From the NCBI GenBank assembly GCA_016808115.1, contig JAEQBH010004122.1:62001-126000 (forward strand): DNA of 64,000 nucleotides, written 5' to 3'. The notes under the pieces were generated by a model. That model worked only from the letters and a program-made list of their open reading frames with translations. It was not told the origin of the DNA and searched no databases. Source of the stretch: Tetrastigma voinierianum (lineage: Eukaryota > Streptophyta > Magnoliopsida > Vitales > Vitaceae). The translations under genes and the position numbers were made by a program. Below are positions 24,071 through 35,425 of this stretch, piece after piece (the first letter of the stretch is position 1; each line of letters starts with the position of its first letter).

Positions 24071-24418
24071 GATTATAATATCTTTACTCAGTTTTTAACA
24101 CCTTGACGACCATAATTTCATATCTTGACATATCGAATCCGTTTTGAGATAAATCCGCACTTCATCGCGTCGATAAGAACACGGCCGAACAATACCACAT
24201 TGTAATAGAGTCATTAATAAATAACTTGCAATAAAATATTGGCGTAAACCAAATGCGATAAGATGATGACAAAAATAAAAGAAGCAGCCTAAATATTCAT
24301 GGAAGAAGCACTTTATTAAAGCGAAAATAAAAAAAAAAAAGATGTAGATGAGTGATTTGAGGACAAAAGCTGGCAAAAATCCTCCCTCTTTATGAAGAAA
24401 TGGATTAGAAGAAAAAAG
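24071..24418. repeat. Satellite monomer A, left part, split by element 2
   Basis: It opens with the variant box GATTATAATATC, shared only with 53156. It ends GAAGAAAAAAG at the element 2 insertion point. The monomer resumes at 35426; left plus right parts give about 1138 bp. Confidence 0.85.
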
Positions 24419-27400
24419 TGACGCACACCCCCACCCTTCCGGTGGCGGCGTGCCAAACCCTCCACCGAAGAATCCGGTAGATTACCTCTATGACTAGAAA
24501 CTCCACATGGCTTAAGTAAGTATTATACTAAAACCTCCTATAAAAAAAATTTTCTTTTTAACCCCCATAACTTGGATTTAGTAAAATGTAGCGGCGGAAA
24601 AACAGACGTGTGGCTGCACATAGTCAAATTCAAATCCTGTATACATCGATTTACTATATCGAAATATGGCAACGGCATACAACACATTCTCCTGAAAACT
24701 ACTCTATGTATACATATGTTTCCATATTATACATATTCAAAGTATTTTCTTACTTAATATTCTTACTAATAGCACTTGTACAATGTCAGGATTCAACCTA
24801 ATATGTCAGCGTCTTGCGTACACATGCACAGAAAATAGTTTTAAATACAAAATAATAGGCTAAGCGAGCTCGGTGAGTATATCTTCAAAATGTTTTTCTT
24901 TCGAACATCTCTCAAAATGTAAAACTCTCTTTTAATTATTTTCCAAGCTTTTCTTTGCTTTCAAGTTTCTAAAACTTTCTTAGCTTGCTGCTTTTGTACT
25001 TGCTTTTAAAAGTTTATAAAACCTTTACAATACTTTCTTGCTTGTTTTAGTACTTTTAACAGAAAACATAAGCTCTCATTTTTCTTTGCTTGTAGAAGTT
25101 TACCAAAACTTCTCAGAATTTCTCACCTTTGCACTTTATCTTGCTTGAAAGGTTTCTTACAGCCTTTTCACAAACCTTTTGCTTTAAAAGTTTCTCAAAA
25201 CTTTTCATAAGCAGGAGCTTGGCTCGACGCGTCTTTGAAAATAAAGCGGAACTGGAGGCTCAGGGTTCGCTAAAACTCTCGGGAAGCACAGGCGGGAGAC
25301 AATGGTTGATTTTTCAAAGCGCATATTATGCTCATAGAAACATCAACCAGCACAGAGCTATTTACACTTCTTGTTGCCCCATTGAACCAGGGCTTTGGCG
25401 GCCGTGGTGGAAAGAACACAGGTCACATACGCCTTTTCGGTGAATATGGTGGAATTGATGCGCATCACCATAATTTAGTTAGAGCTCATAACATATACTC
25501 ACATCGTGCAGTCTCCTTTAAATGCATGATGTATGTCACAAGTTTGAGCCGGGGCCAAAACTAAAATCATAATAACGAGATCCTAACACACCACATAGTA
25601 CACTTGTCTGGAATACCTCTGACAGTTTTCTTGCTGTGACTGGGAAAGTATATTTTCACAAACATTTCTTTGCCTTGCTTGCTTGCTTGCTCTGAAATGG
25701 TTTTACAATTTAAAACCATTTGCCTTGTAAAAATGGTTAATTATTCAAAACCATTTGCTTACTTGCTTGCTTGCTCTTTGAAAAATGGTTTTACGATTTA
25801 AAACCATTTGGCAGCATGAAAAAATGGTTTTAATTATTCAAAACCATTTACTTACTTATGCGAAAGATGGTTTTACAATTTAGAAACCATTTACTTACTT
25901 TTCAAAAATGGTTTAACTCGAAACCATTTAGCACTTTTAATCATTTGCTTGCTAGCAGAAAATGGTTGCATTCAAAACCATGAAATACCAGTGTAAACAG
26001 TTTATAATAATAATACACTAGTATTTGAAATGAGTTTAGAACACTCCACCCTCTTTGCTTGCTAAACTTGAGCAGTTCATGACTTCCTCGCCTTTGCTTT
26101 TAGCTCTGCGCTCGTGTATTAAAATCACACCGTCGATACAACCAAGCAATTTATTGGTGCTACAATTAAAATTTCGAAAATATGTAATTTAAATGCCATT
26201 CACAAGCATGTATAGCTAGATTCTAGACTAAGGAACTTTCCATATAGTCTAAAAACACCCAGAAAATATTTGAAAATTAAATACAGGCCCATTTTGAATA
26301 AAATCACAGAAATTTTATGTAAAACTATCCGAAAGCGTTAAAAATTCAGAAGAGTAGGACTGTCAGAAAATAGTCAGAAATTTCACACAAAATTTCCTAA
26401 AATTCATAAACTAATTCAAAAATTTTGGGATGAATTTATAGCCTAAGAATATTCTGAAGCCATTATATAGTCTTTTTAGGCTCGAAGTAACACAAGTAGG
26501 AAAATTTCCCGTCTCTTGAGTTTGTGAAAAGCCAAGATTTTGATGTAAGCGTAACTCTCGTCGCGTGATAACTTCCTCTTGTTCAGAAAGAGTGCGGACC
26601 ACTCGAATGCTTGTCGTCTGAGAAAACTAAAATTTGGGTTTTTACTTTAACATACCAATTCTCAGTGAAATCTGTGTTCAGTACTCCACCGCGTAGCCTG
26701 CGTGTGAGCACTTTCCGTGTTTATCCCGACGAAATCGGACTGATTGATTTTCATTGTCGAGAAGAAAGAAGAAGAAATAAAATTAAAACTCTCAACTCGC
26801 GGCTCTGTCTCTCATATAAATCAAGTCCTCTCATACCGTTTGAAGCTTTGTTTTTTTTTTTTCTTTTTCTTTTGATGTGGGACCATGACCTTATTCCCTT
26901 TTTGGTCCGTTTCAGTCTGAAACACTTTATTTTAATCAGGTTTCAATTTTCACATCTAATTAATATTCTTTTGGTATTCCATTTTGGAATTTTCAAAGTC
27001 ATTCAGGTTCACTAACTTTATCAAGTCGCCTAGAAATTCAGCAAATATTCGTTGTCTACTCGGAATTCAACGAGGCTTTTCTAAGTCACTCGTTTCGCCC
27101 GAGAGCCGAACTTATGGCTGTGATTCGTTTTAAATCATCAAGAGATCTAGAGAATTTAAAACTACTGAAAAATTCATGCCAATTCATTATTATTATTTTA
27201 CTATTTAAACTTCCATTAATTATACTTTCCCTCATAACTTTTGTAATTACAAATTTATATCAAGTATTTAAATATTGCAAATCCGACTTTTGAAATTCCT
27301 ACTATGGCCGTCTCCTTAAATTCTACATATATATCTTTTTGCTAAATGACATTCCTAGTTTTAAAGTAACAAATTCGGGTTCAAATTTATAATTTCTTAA

Positions 27401-27498
27401 TTTAATCTCAAAAATACTCTGATATGACACTTGGTACTCTTATACACCCCCCTACGGTATCATATACTTTGTACACTCTCTCGAGGCGGGGTGTTAAA
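24419..27498 (-). repeat. Element 2 LTR (3' LTR in transcription order)
   Basis: It is collinear with 32260-35425: both open with CACCCCC and CTTCCGGTGG on the plus strand, then TACTTAATATTCTTACTAA, a CTTG-rich hairpin region, GTGAAAAGCCAAGATTTTGATGT, and close with CACCCC-TACGGTATCAT and GGTGTTA. Frames such as 24572-24757, 25129-25443 and 26611-27015 fall inside the LTR and are not genes. Confidence 0.9.
25670..25985. repeat. Hairpin-repeat array with CTTG microsatellite in element 2 LTR
   Basis: About six to seven units have inverted arms AAATGGTTTT and AAAACCATTT around an AT-rich loop of about 4-8 bases, joined by (CTTG)n runs. Examples lie at 25694-25722, 25731-25757 and 25783-25809. 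The same array occurs in the other LTR at 33540-33885, so it belongs to the element. Confidence 0.85.
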
Positions 27499-27513
27499 TC
27501 CTCCCTCCTTAGG
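27499..27513 (-). other. Element 2 polypurine tract
   Basis: The minus strand reads CCTAAGGAGGGAGGA directly before the 3' LTR. It is preceded by GAGGACGAAATGTT, a sequence often seen at the very end of pol in plant chromoviruses. Both place and composition fit. Confidence 0.8.
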
Positions 27514-27559
27514 AACATTTCGTCCTCAAAATGAATAAACTAAACTCCAAAGAAAAGCG

Positions 27560-28320
27560 AAAATACACTCATCAGGAAATAAGTGAGAAGTGCGACGAGC
27601 GCATCGACCTCTGGCTCCCAATGCACCTCGCAGCATGGTCTTCATAAGACTTTAACCAATGGAATCACTTTGCTTCTCAACTTTGTTCCTTCACGATTTA
27701 CAATGCACATGTATCTCCTCATAAGTCAATTTTCCTTTATTGCTATTTGCTCTCTCATTATATGAATCACGGATATATTCCTCCAACTTGTCGATACATG
27801 GAATGTATCATGAATCCCTTGATAACTCACAGGGGGTAACTTCAACATAAGCTCTGAGCCCTACTTTGCTCATAATCTCATAAGACTAATATATCTCGGA
27901 CTAAGCTTCCCTCGTTTCCCAATCTCGACACACCTTTGAAGGTGAAATCTTGAACTTGGTCACTATCAGATTATGATCCTCTGACGGTTGTCGCATAGCA
28001 CCTGTCTATCTCTTGCTATCTTCAAGTTATCACGAACAACTTTCACTTTCTCTGAAGTGATCATGCCTGGTCGGGACTGCTAGTTTTCTTTCTTCTTTCA
28101 TCCCGGCCACCTTTGAGTCCCTCTCATTTCACATATCTGACGCCTCGAATGGAGCCATATCTATGCGGCTTGATGGCTATTTATTGTAAACCAAAAGCTC
28201 CATAATTCTTAGTGAGCCTCGACTTCAGCACAGTTCCACACACAAGCTCTCGCCCATATCCTCTTGTCACAGATAGTCCTCTACAGTGACCATCCCAGTC
28301 GGAGGGGATGAGGAAATGTT
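27560..28320 (-). pseudogene. Element 2 integrase C-terminus and chromodomain-like tail
   Basis: Near 27640-27665 the minus strand gives fragments resembling the V-I-P-L-V-K-V-L-W motif that opens the plant chromodomain-like tail, followed by HLFPDE near 27570. A MAPFEA fragment near 28130-28170 matches the stretch after the integrase core that selects the reading toward the C-terminus. Between these pieces similarity is weak and in several frames. This is a heavily broken end of pol, and it is the least certain of the pol segments. Confidence 0.65.
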
Positions 28321-28800
28321 ATTGTCTTGAAGTGTGATACCCTAAAGTTGTTTGCAAACTAGGCCAAAACCTAGATGTGAACCTGGGTTCTCGATCTGAA
28401 ATTCTCGAAAGCTGGAACCATGAAGTCACTATCTCGTCCACATCCTGATTGGGCTGACTTTTCGATGAATCCTCGACATTAATTGGTAGAAAATGATCGA
28501 TTTCGTCCAATCGATCAGCTTCTTCACCACATATAGCATCATGTTTTCTCTGGTCGTGGAAGACACTGCCACAAAATCCATAGTAATCTTCCATTTCCAC
28601 ACTGAATGAATGCTTCTATCTTCCACTGCGGGCCTCACGATGCTAAGCACCTACTGTGCGGCGGGTTAGGCACCTAGAAGTAAAACTTGCGATCTCTTTA
28701 CGCATCCAATTCCACCAATAATGTTCACCAAGTTACATGTACATCTTAGTACTACTGGATGCATAGCATCGCACAGGATAGATGTCTTCTTGCATAATGT
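28319..28800 (-). pseudogene. Element 2 integrase (zinc-binding and catalytic core)
   Basis: The zinc-binding domain near 28640-28760 has HYWWNWMRKEIASFTSRCLT on the minus strand, matching the family's second zinc half. The core begins with VWKWKITMDFV (28560-28610; one residue missing from the usual WEHITMDF). It continues as TRENMMLYVV and HFLPINVEDSS (the frame of 28319-28600), then SDREPRFTSRFW near 28360-28400, which holds the second catalytic aspartate region. The order is right but two or more frames are used, so it is read as a pseudogene. Confidence 0.87.
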
Positions 28801-28889
28801 CTCTTTTCAGCTTGCCATACTCTGGCACGCACATTCTCTGTCCTTTCACTATCATACCATCATCTCTAATCTGAAATTCGGCTTTCTTT

Positions 28890-29490
28890 CCTTTTTCTAT
28901 CTCTTCCTTAAGCTTAATCATCTGTGGATCAATGGCGCATAAGTCGATCCACTAGTAGTGGTCTAACATGAAGTAATGGCTAACAAGGCTCCTGAATCCT
29001 CGGCCTCCAATATCACTAAGCTCTTAGATCCTGATAATGGAAGATAACTTTGATCTCTGTGTGGGGGACAAAGCTCTCAATTAGCCTACTCTCAAGGCAT
29101 CTGCTCGACATTAGCTTTTCCTAGATGGTACTATGATGTGATGCAGACGTGATCATAATCAACTCAAGCCATCTTCTTTGCCTCAGGTTTAACTCTTTTG
29201 GGTGAAAATATGTGAAGACTTTTATGATGCCTTAAGATCCTGCAAGGAACACCATATAAAGTAATGTCTCCATATTTTTAATGCAAACACATTCTTTTTA
29301 AGCTCTAAGTAGTAATGTGAAGTAAATCTCCCTCCATGCTTCTTTAAATCTTGGGCATATGCAATCACCTATCATTCTGCATCAAAAAAACACAACCAAG
29401 GCCTTGCCTGGAAGCATCAGTATAAACCCTGAGCCATCTCTTTCCATTGGCAGCTAGATGGGCTGAAGTTAATCTACCCTTCTTTCCTCG
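28890..29490 (-). pseudogene. Element 2 RNase H
   Basis: The minus strand at about 29398-29430 reads VYTDASRQGLGCVF, with the catalytic aspartate in the TDAS motif. Then come remnants of the AYASRQLK and HDLELAAVVFALKIW stretches, YGDITLYGVPCRI near 29230-29270 and HKSLHIF near 29210. Similarity fades toward 28900. Stops interrupt the frame repeatedly. It follows RT directly, as expected in Ty3/gypsy pol. Confidence 0.83.
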
Positions 29491-29499
29491 AAACTCTGT

Positions 29500-30560
29500 T
29501 GTGGGCATCACTAATCATACTTGACATCTTTCCTAGTCAGCTTGGTCAGTGGGGCTGCTATCTTGGAGAACCCCTCAACAAACTTCCTGTAATATCCTGC
29601 TAAACCAAGGAAGCTTCTAACCTCTGACACATTCTTTGGCGGTTTCCAATTTACCATAGCTTCTATTTTCTGGGGATCCACACTCACCCCCTCAGCTGAG
29701 ATCACATGACCTAGGAATGCCACCTTATCAAAAACAAAAGCGACGCATAACTTAGCATACAACTGTCGCTCCCTTAGGGTCTGCAACACAATCTCGGGTG
29801 CTCACAGATATTTCTCGAACTACTGAATACACTAGGATATCATCAATAAAAACTATGACGAACCTATTCAAATAATTTGGAATACCGGTTCATCAAATCC
29901 ATAAATATTTGCCCGGAGCATTAGTCAAGAAGCCAAGCGGCATCACCGGGAAATATGTGTCGTGGCGTGTCTGTGATGCAGTCTTAGGAACATCACCTTC
30001 TGCACCCTCAGCGATGTTGAGCCTCAAATCTATCTTGGAGTGTTTCGGGACCCACCGGGCGATCGAATAACTCATCGATCCTAGGAGTGAATCTTGATTA
30101 ACCGGATGGTAGCTTTGTTCAGCTGCTGTAATCTATACCTGACCGCGAGACTCCATCTTTTCTTTCACGAAAGAGCTGGGCTCCCCATGGGGATATGCTC
30201 GGTCGAATGAATCCTTACTTAACAATTCTTCTAAGCGGGCCTTAAGCTCTCTCAGCTGCGAGACCATCCTATAAGGAGGAATGGAAATGGGCTGGAGTCC
30301 CTAGGATCAAATCAATGGTGAACTCCACCTCTTTGGGGTAATCCTGTGATATCATGCGGGAATACATACGGGAACTCTCTGGCAAATGGAATCTCATCCA
30401 CGAGTCCCTCGCTCTGTTTCCACCACATAAGCTAGATAACCACGACAACCCTTCTGTGACATTCTCTGTATTTGTCATAGCGAGATCATCTTTGGGAAGA
30501 TAACACTCTACGTATTCCACTGAACTTAACCTCGATTTCACGCTGTCTGACTTTACTTCC
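29500..30560 (-). pseudogene. Element 2 reverse transcriptase
   Basis: The N-terminal part (30269-30541) has DYPKEVEFTIDLILGTPA. The palm catalytic box is intact at 29821-29865 as RFVIVFIDDILVYSV, including both aspartates. Thumb and connection (29511-29789) run 92 codons in one frame: ERQLYAKL, KVAFLGHVISAEGVSVD, VRSFLGLAGYYRKFVEGF and APLTKL. Fragments of the YPIPRIDDLFD-type region near 30060-30110 (RIDELFD-like) are frameshifted. It is the best preserved segment of pol in the window, though not continuous. Confidence 0.9.
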
Positions 30561-30739
30561 TTTTATAACAATGTGTGGCTCTGTGTGAGATAGCCAATCC
30601 ATGCGAGAACCATCAAAATCCCTCATATCTAAGGCCACGAATCCATTTGGGAACTCCACGTCCCTCAATCGGAACTCTACTATCTCTATTTACTCTGTGC
30701 GAGAATAGCGGATCTCGGTTGGAAGAGAGCATCTCATGC

Positions 30740-30880
30740 GACCACTCTAATGTTTGAGTCTCTCTATCTGGGCTTGATCTAAGAAGGCACGGATCTGATG
30801 AATGTGTAGCTCACAGGTCGCTCAATGTATAAGCATCATGATCAAGGATGGAAATAATACCGAGTAACCACGTGCAGTGC
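30740..30880 (-). pseudogene. Element 2 aspartic protease remnant
   Basis: In one minus-strand frame the sequence reads IISILDHDAYTLSDL, then a stop, then ATHSS (about 30797-30857). The family motif here is a hydrophobic stretch ending in D-(S/P)-G-A-T-H-S-F. The active-site D-x-G-A is disrupted by the stop and nearby indels. The protease would cut the gag-pol polyprotein. It is placed correctly between the zinc knuckle and RT. Confidence 0.7.
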
Positions 30881-31059
30881 ATCCAGCGTCTTGTACAAGG
30901 TCCACGGCATATACTCTGGCCTTAGTGCGAGTCTCTGTGTGCCCTGGGCCTTCTTGCTCTACCTCTCTGCGGCCACCTCTACTGCCGGGTGTGTTGGCCC
31001 CTCTGCTTGGGCCACCTCTCCCCGACGACCTCTGTGTGTTAATTTAAGTGCGGGAGTAG

Positions 31060-32150
31060 CCGGGCGCTCACGATGTTTACTTGTCCAGGTTGAGGACACT
31101 CCCTAATAAAATGGCCTTCTGGCCCTGTGGATTTACATCTTGAATCTCTTACACTCCCCATGATGTACTTCGGCACATATGACATACGGGAGAAGACTAC
31201 GGGTACCTTGCTGCGCAGCGAGGCCCTCGCTGATCCACGACTAAGAAGTGGCTCTCAGGCTGCACCTCGGCCTCTATAACCTTTGCCCTTGTTCCTCTTT
31301 CTGTTTGTCTTTGTCCAGGCTCACATTGGGAAGTGCAGTGCGCTCCTCTTCCTTTCTTGCCTCTCGATGTAGCCATTAGTACTTTGCTCAACTCTCGGAG
31401 ATGCCTCAACTAAGTCCCAAAATCTATTGAGGAACATGATTTGATCTGCTCGGATCAGTCTTTGCAATCCGGCGAAAAACCTTCATGGCTTCATCGACTT
31501 GAATATATGGAACCAATCTAACTAGTTCAGAACCTCTTCTCATAATCGACAACGACATGTTCTTGTTCCTTTGAAGAACTCCTCGATTCGAATCCTTATG
31601 ACTTTGAGGGAAAGAACCTATGATGAACTCTTGATGGGAGTGGTCCCATGATATGCCATTAGGATACCCTCCCTCTCCACGAGCGTCCACCAATCTGTCT
31701 TCATCGAGAAAATGAAAACAAGACCCTTTGCTCATCCAGTGCAGCCCGTAACTCCCAATGTAAACCTTATTTCAGCGGTCTAGCCATAACCGGGCTGCCT
31801 CACGGGATCCTGCTAGATCATATGGCTTAGGCGCCCGAGCTTTTGTACTCTCTCTATTGACACTCCCAGAGTTCTTCCTGGGAACCTCTCTGAGTTGCGG
31901 TGGAGTTCTGTACATGACAATTGGCTATGGCTACTATGTCTGTCTGTGCCACTTGCTCTGTAGTAAATAATCCTGGCCTTGGGCTCCTGCGGTGGCCCGG
32001 ATGAGTCCGACTGACCCCTCTTCTTTGGACCGATTCATAGGGCGTGAGTGGGACCTACTCGTGCTCATCCCTCTCGAGTGCCAGGGCATTTCGGACGCTG
32101 CTTGGAGAGGCCCCAATCTCCTAGGGCGACCTCTCGATCCTCTTCTGACA
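31060..32150 (-). pseudogene. Element 2 gag (capsid region and zinc knuckle)
   Basis: Gag packages the RNA. On the minus strand a likely start MSEEDREVALGDWGL lies near 32150, followed by a proline/glutamine-rich stretch. The capsid (retrotrans_gag) core includes WWTLVERE and GISWDHSHQEFI (near 31630-31700), FFPQSHKDS-like residues, and KNMSLSIMRRGSELVRLVPY (31500-31560). The CCHC zinc knuckle remnant (31077-31195) has PVCHMC and GHFIRECPQPGQ. Frames shift many times. Element 1 has no equivalent region. Confidence 0.85.
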
Positions 32151-32242
32151 TAGTCTTTTGTAATTACTAAAAATCAGCACCCAATACTTTGACTCACTTG
32201 ATATGTATGTACTTTGAACAAACATGCATGGTTGCCAATACT

Positions 32243-32258
32243 TATGCTACGTACCATG
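32243..32258 (-). other. Element 2 primer-binding site
   Basis: The minus strand reads ACATGGTACGTAGC directly after the GGGGTGTGTCA end of the LTR. It resembles TGGTATCAGAGC (initiator-methionine tRNA) with a small internal disruption. Place and orientation agree with the purine tract at 27499. Confidence 0.65.
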
Positions 32259-32259
32259 T

Positions 32260-35200
32260 TGACACACCCCCGCCCGCTTCCGGTGGGGCGGGCGTGCCGA
32301 AGCCCTCACGAGAAATCCCGGTAGGCTACCTCTAACGACTAGAAGCTCCTGTGAAGCGAAGCCGTATTGCTTGCTAAAACCTCCACACTTCTAAAAATTT
32401 TCTTTTATTTATAACTTAAGTTTGGTAAAAAATCTTGCAATGGAAAAACTTGACGGCATAATTTGCCATGGTCAATTCAAATCCTGTATACATCCAATTT
32501 TACACTATATCAAAATAGCAACGGCATACCAACACATTCTCACAAAACTACTCTATGTACATACATATGTTCCATTATACATATTCAAAGTATTTTCTTA
32601 CTTAATATTCTTACTAACAGCACTTGTACAATGTCAGGACAAACCCTATTATGCTCCAGCGTCTTGCGTACCTTGTACCTGGAAAATAGTTTTTAAAATA
32701 CAAAATAATAGGCTAAACGAGCTCAGTGAGTGTATGTTTTATAAAATGTTTTTCTTTTTAGGAAACATCTCGAAAATGTAAAACTCTACTTACAATTATT
32801 TTCGAAGCTTTTCTTTGCTTTCAAGTTTCTAAAACTTCTTAGCTTGCTTGCTTTTGTACTTACTTGCTTTTAAAAGTTTACTAGCCCTTTAACTCACTTT
32901 CTTGCTTGTTTGCTTTGCTTTTCTTTAAAAACTATAAAACCTCTCATTTCTTGCTTACAGCAGAAGTTTATAAAACTTCTCGAAATTTCTCTTAGCACTT
33001 GCTTTATCTTGTAGAAAGTTTCTTAAACCTTTCACAAACCTTTTTGCTTTAAAAGTTTCTCAAAACTTTTCATAAAAGCAGGAGCTTGGCTCGGCCAGCG
33101 CCTTTGAAAATAAAGCGGGAGCTGGGCTCAACGTTTGCTTTAAAACTCTCGGAGCACAGGCGGCCAGGAACGATGGTTGATTTTTCAAAACTGCTTATAT
33201 TATGCTCATAAAACATCAACCCTTTGGAGGCCTATTTTACCTTCTTGTACCCTAGTAACAGGCACAGCAGGCGACCATGACGATTGGAAGAACACAGGTC
33301 GCATCACTTTCCGGTGAATATGGTGGAATTGATGCGCATCACCACATAATTTAGTTAGAGCTCATGACATATATACTCCACTATGCGTTACTTACGGTCT
33401 CCTTTAAATGCATGATGTATGTCCTAAGTTTGCCAAATGAGTAAAACTAAAATATGCATCAGAATCCTGCACTGCAGGTACGCATCTTGTGAATCTACTC
33501 TGACCGGTTTGCTTGCTTAGAACTAGGGAAGGCCTGTTTTTCACAAACATTCTTTACTTGCTTGCTTGCTTGCTTGCTCTTTGAAAAATGGTTTTACAAT
33601 TTAAAACCATTTGCTTGCTTGCTTAAAAAATGGTTTAATTATTCAAAACCATTTACTTACTTGCTTGCTTGCTTGCTCTTTGAAAAATGGTTTTTACAAT
33701 TTAAAACCATTTGCTTGCTTGCTTGAAAAATGGTTTAATTATTAGCCAATTTCTTTGCTCAACTTTAGCGAAAGATGGTTTACATTGAAACCATTTACTT
33801 ACTTTAAAATGGGTTTAACTCAAAACCATTTGCCTTTAACTCATTGCTTGCTTCTTGAAAATAGTTTGCATTCAAAACCATGAAATACAGTCTCATGATT
33901 TATAATAATAATAATAATACACTAGTATTTGGAAAATGAGTTTAGAACGCTCACCTCTTTGCTTGCTAAAAAACAGGCACGGGTTCCACAACTTCCTACT
34001 TTGCTTTTAGCTACACACTTTCGATGTATTATTCATCCCTTGTAACGTCCCGACACAACCAAGCAATTTGCGCACTTGGTGCTAATTAAAATTTCGAAAA
34101 TATATGGGCCCCAAATGCCCATTCACAAGCATATGGCTAGATTACAGACTAAAAGGAACTTTAAGTATGGTCTAAAAACACACAAAATATCACATTCACA
34201 AAAATTACATGCAGGCTTCATTTGAATAAAATCACGAAATTTTAACCAAAACTATCAGAAAGCAGTCCGAAATTCAGCGATTTGTCAGAAAATAGTCGAA
34301 ATTTCCTAAAATTTCTAAAAATTAAATAAACTCACGATGCAAATTTTGGAATTTGAATTATAGCCCTCTGAAATATTAGAAACCGTTATATAGTCTTTGA
34401 GAACGAAGAATAGTAGTAGGAAAATTTCCCATCTCTTGAGTTTGTGAAAAGCCAAGATTTTGATGTCCGCAGCGTAACTCGTCGCGTAGAGTAGCTACCT
34501 CTTGGTCAGAAAAGTGCGGACCGCTCCGAATGGCGTCGTGCGAGAAAACCCAAAAATTTGGGTTTCGCATATTTGCAATTCTCGGTGAAATCTGTGTTCA
34601 CAGTACTCAGCGTAGCCCTCGTGTAAGAGCACTTTAAGTGTTTATCCGAAATGAAATCGGGCTGGTCGGATTTTAAGTAAATCGAGAAAGAAAGAAGAAG
34701 AAAAAATAAAATTAAAAAAAAACTCTCAGCTTTCATGTACTCTCTGTCTCACTCTCATCCAGTCTCTCCTTGCCATTTGAAGCTTTGTTTTTTTTTTCTT
34801 TTTCTTTACAGTCATGGGACCCACATAACCACTTTAAAAACTTTGGTGTTCAGTCCTGGCTCTTTATTTATTATCCGGTTTCAATTTTTCTTTATCCTAA
34901 TTAAATATTCTTTAAGTATTTGCCATTTTCGAATTTTCAAAAATCCGTTTTAATTTCCTCTTTATATTCCTTTGAAGTGCCGTAAAATATTGGCCCATCT
35001 GGAATTGTGAAACTTTTTCTAAGTCGCTAGATTTGTGAGGCGAACTTACTTGGCGCGATTCGTTTCGTCATCAGGAATCTAGAATTTCAACTTCACTGAA
35101 AATTATGCAATTCATTGTTATTATTTTTCTTATTTAAACTTAGGTGGTATCTGCTTTCACCACCTCAACTTCGTAATTGTAAATTTGTCCTCAGTATTTA

Positions 35201-35425
35201 AATATTACCATCCGACTTTTGAAATTCCCTCATGGCCCATCTCTAGCAATTATGCCTTATATCCCTTCCTGCTAAATGACATTTGTACCCTCGTTTTAAG
35301 TAATAAATTAGGGTTCCAAGTACCTGAGCTGTAATTTAATCTCAAAAATACTACAATGTGACACTTGGTACTCTTATGCACCCCTACGGTATCATGTACG
35401 CCACCTCTCTCGGGACGGTGTTACA
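32260..35425 (-). repeat. Element 2 LTR (5' LTR in transcription order)
   Basis: It is collinear with 24419-27498 and about 86 bp longer, mainly through small indels. It ends CGGGACGGTGTTACA and is followed by AAAGAATGAGAG, the satellite sequence interrupted at 24418. Confidence 0.9.
33540..33885. repeat. Hairpin-repeat array with CTTG microsatellite, second LTR copy
   Basis: These are the counterparts of 25670-25985: AAATGGTTTT and AAAACCATTT arms at 33585-33612, 33628-33653 and 33684-33712, with longer uninterrupted (CTTG)n tracts such as 33557-33576 and 33661-33676. Confidence 0.87.

Larger units (their letters stand above)
24419..35425 (-). mobile_element. Element 2: full-structure Tekay/Del-like Ty3/gypsy retrotransposon
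   Basis: The LTRs are 24419-27498 and 32260-35425 (about 3.1 kb each). Read on the minus strand they begin TGTAACACC and end GGGGTGTGTCA. The internal region of 4.76 kb on the minus strand has gag, zinc knuckle, protease, RT, RNase H, integrase and a chromodomain-like tail in the canonical order. The pol end is followed by GAGGACGAAATGTTCC and a purine tract. Target duplication: AAAAG at 24414-24418 and (A)AAAG after 35425. The orthologous site in the duplicated copy (near 53512-53516) is empty, so this insertion came after the duplication. Every long frame is interrupted. Confidence 0.92.

Noticed and set aside
26611..27015. 134-codon plus-strand frame
   Set aside because: It lies inside the element 2 LTR on the strand opposite to the element and is broken in the second LTR. 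The Phe-rich end is a T-rich low-complexity read.
27830..27900. Host exon between element 2 pol and its LTR
   Set aside because: The whole 27514-32242 interval is collinear with chromovirus gag-pol, so the weakly matching stretches are better read as decayed pol.
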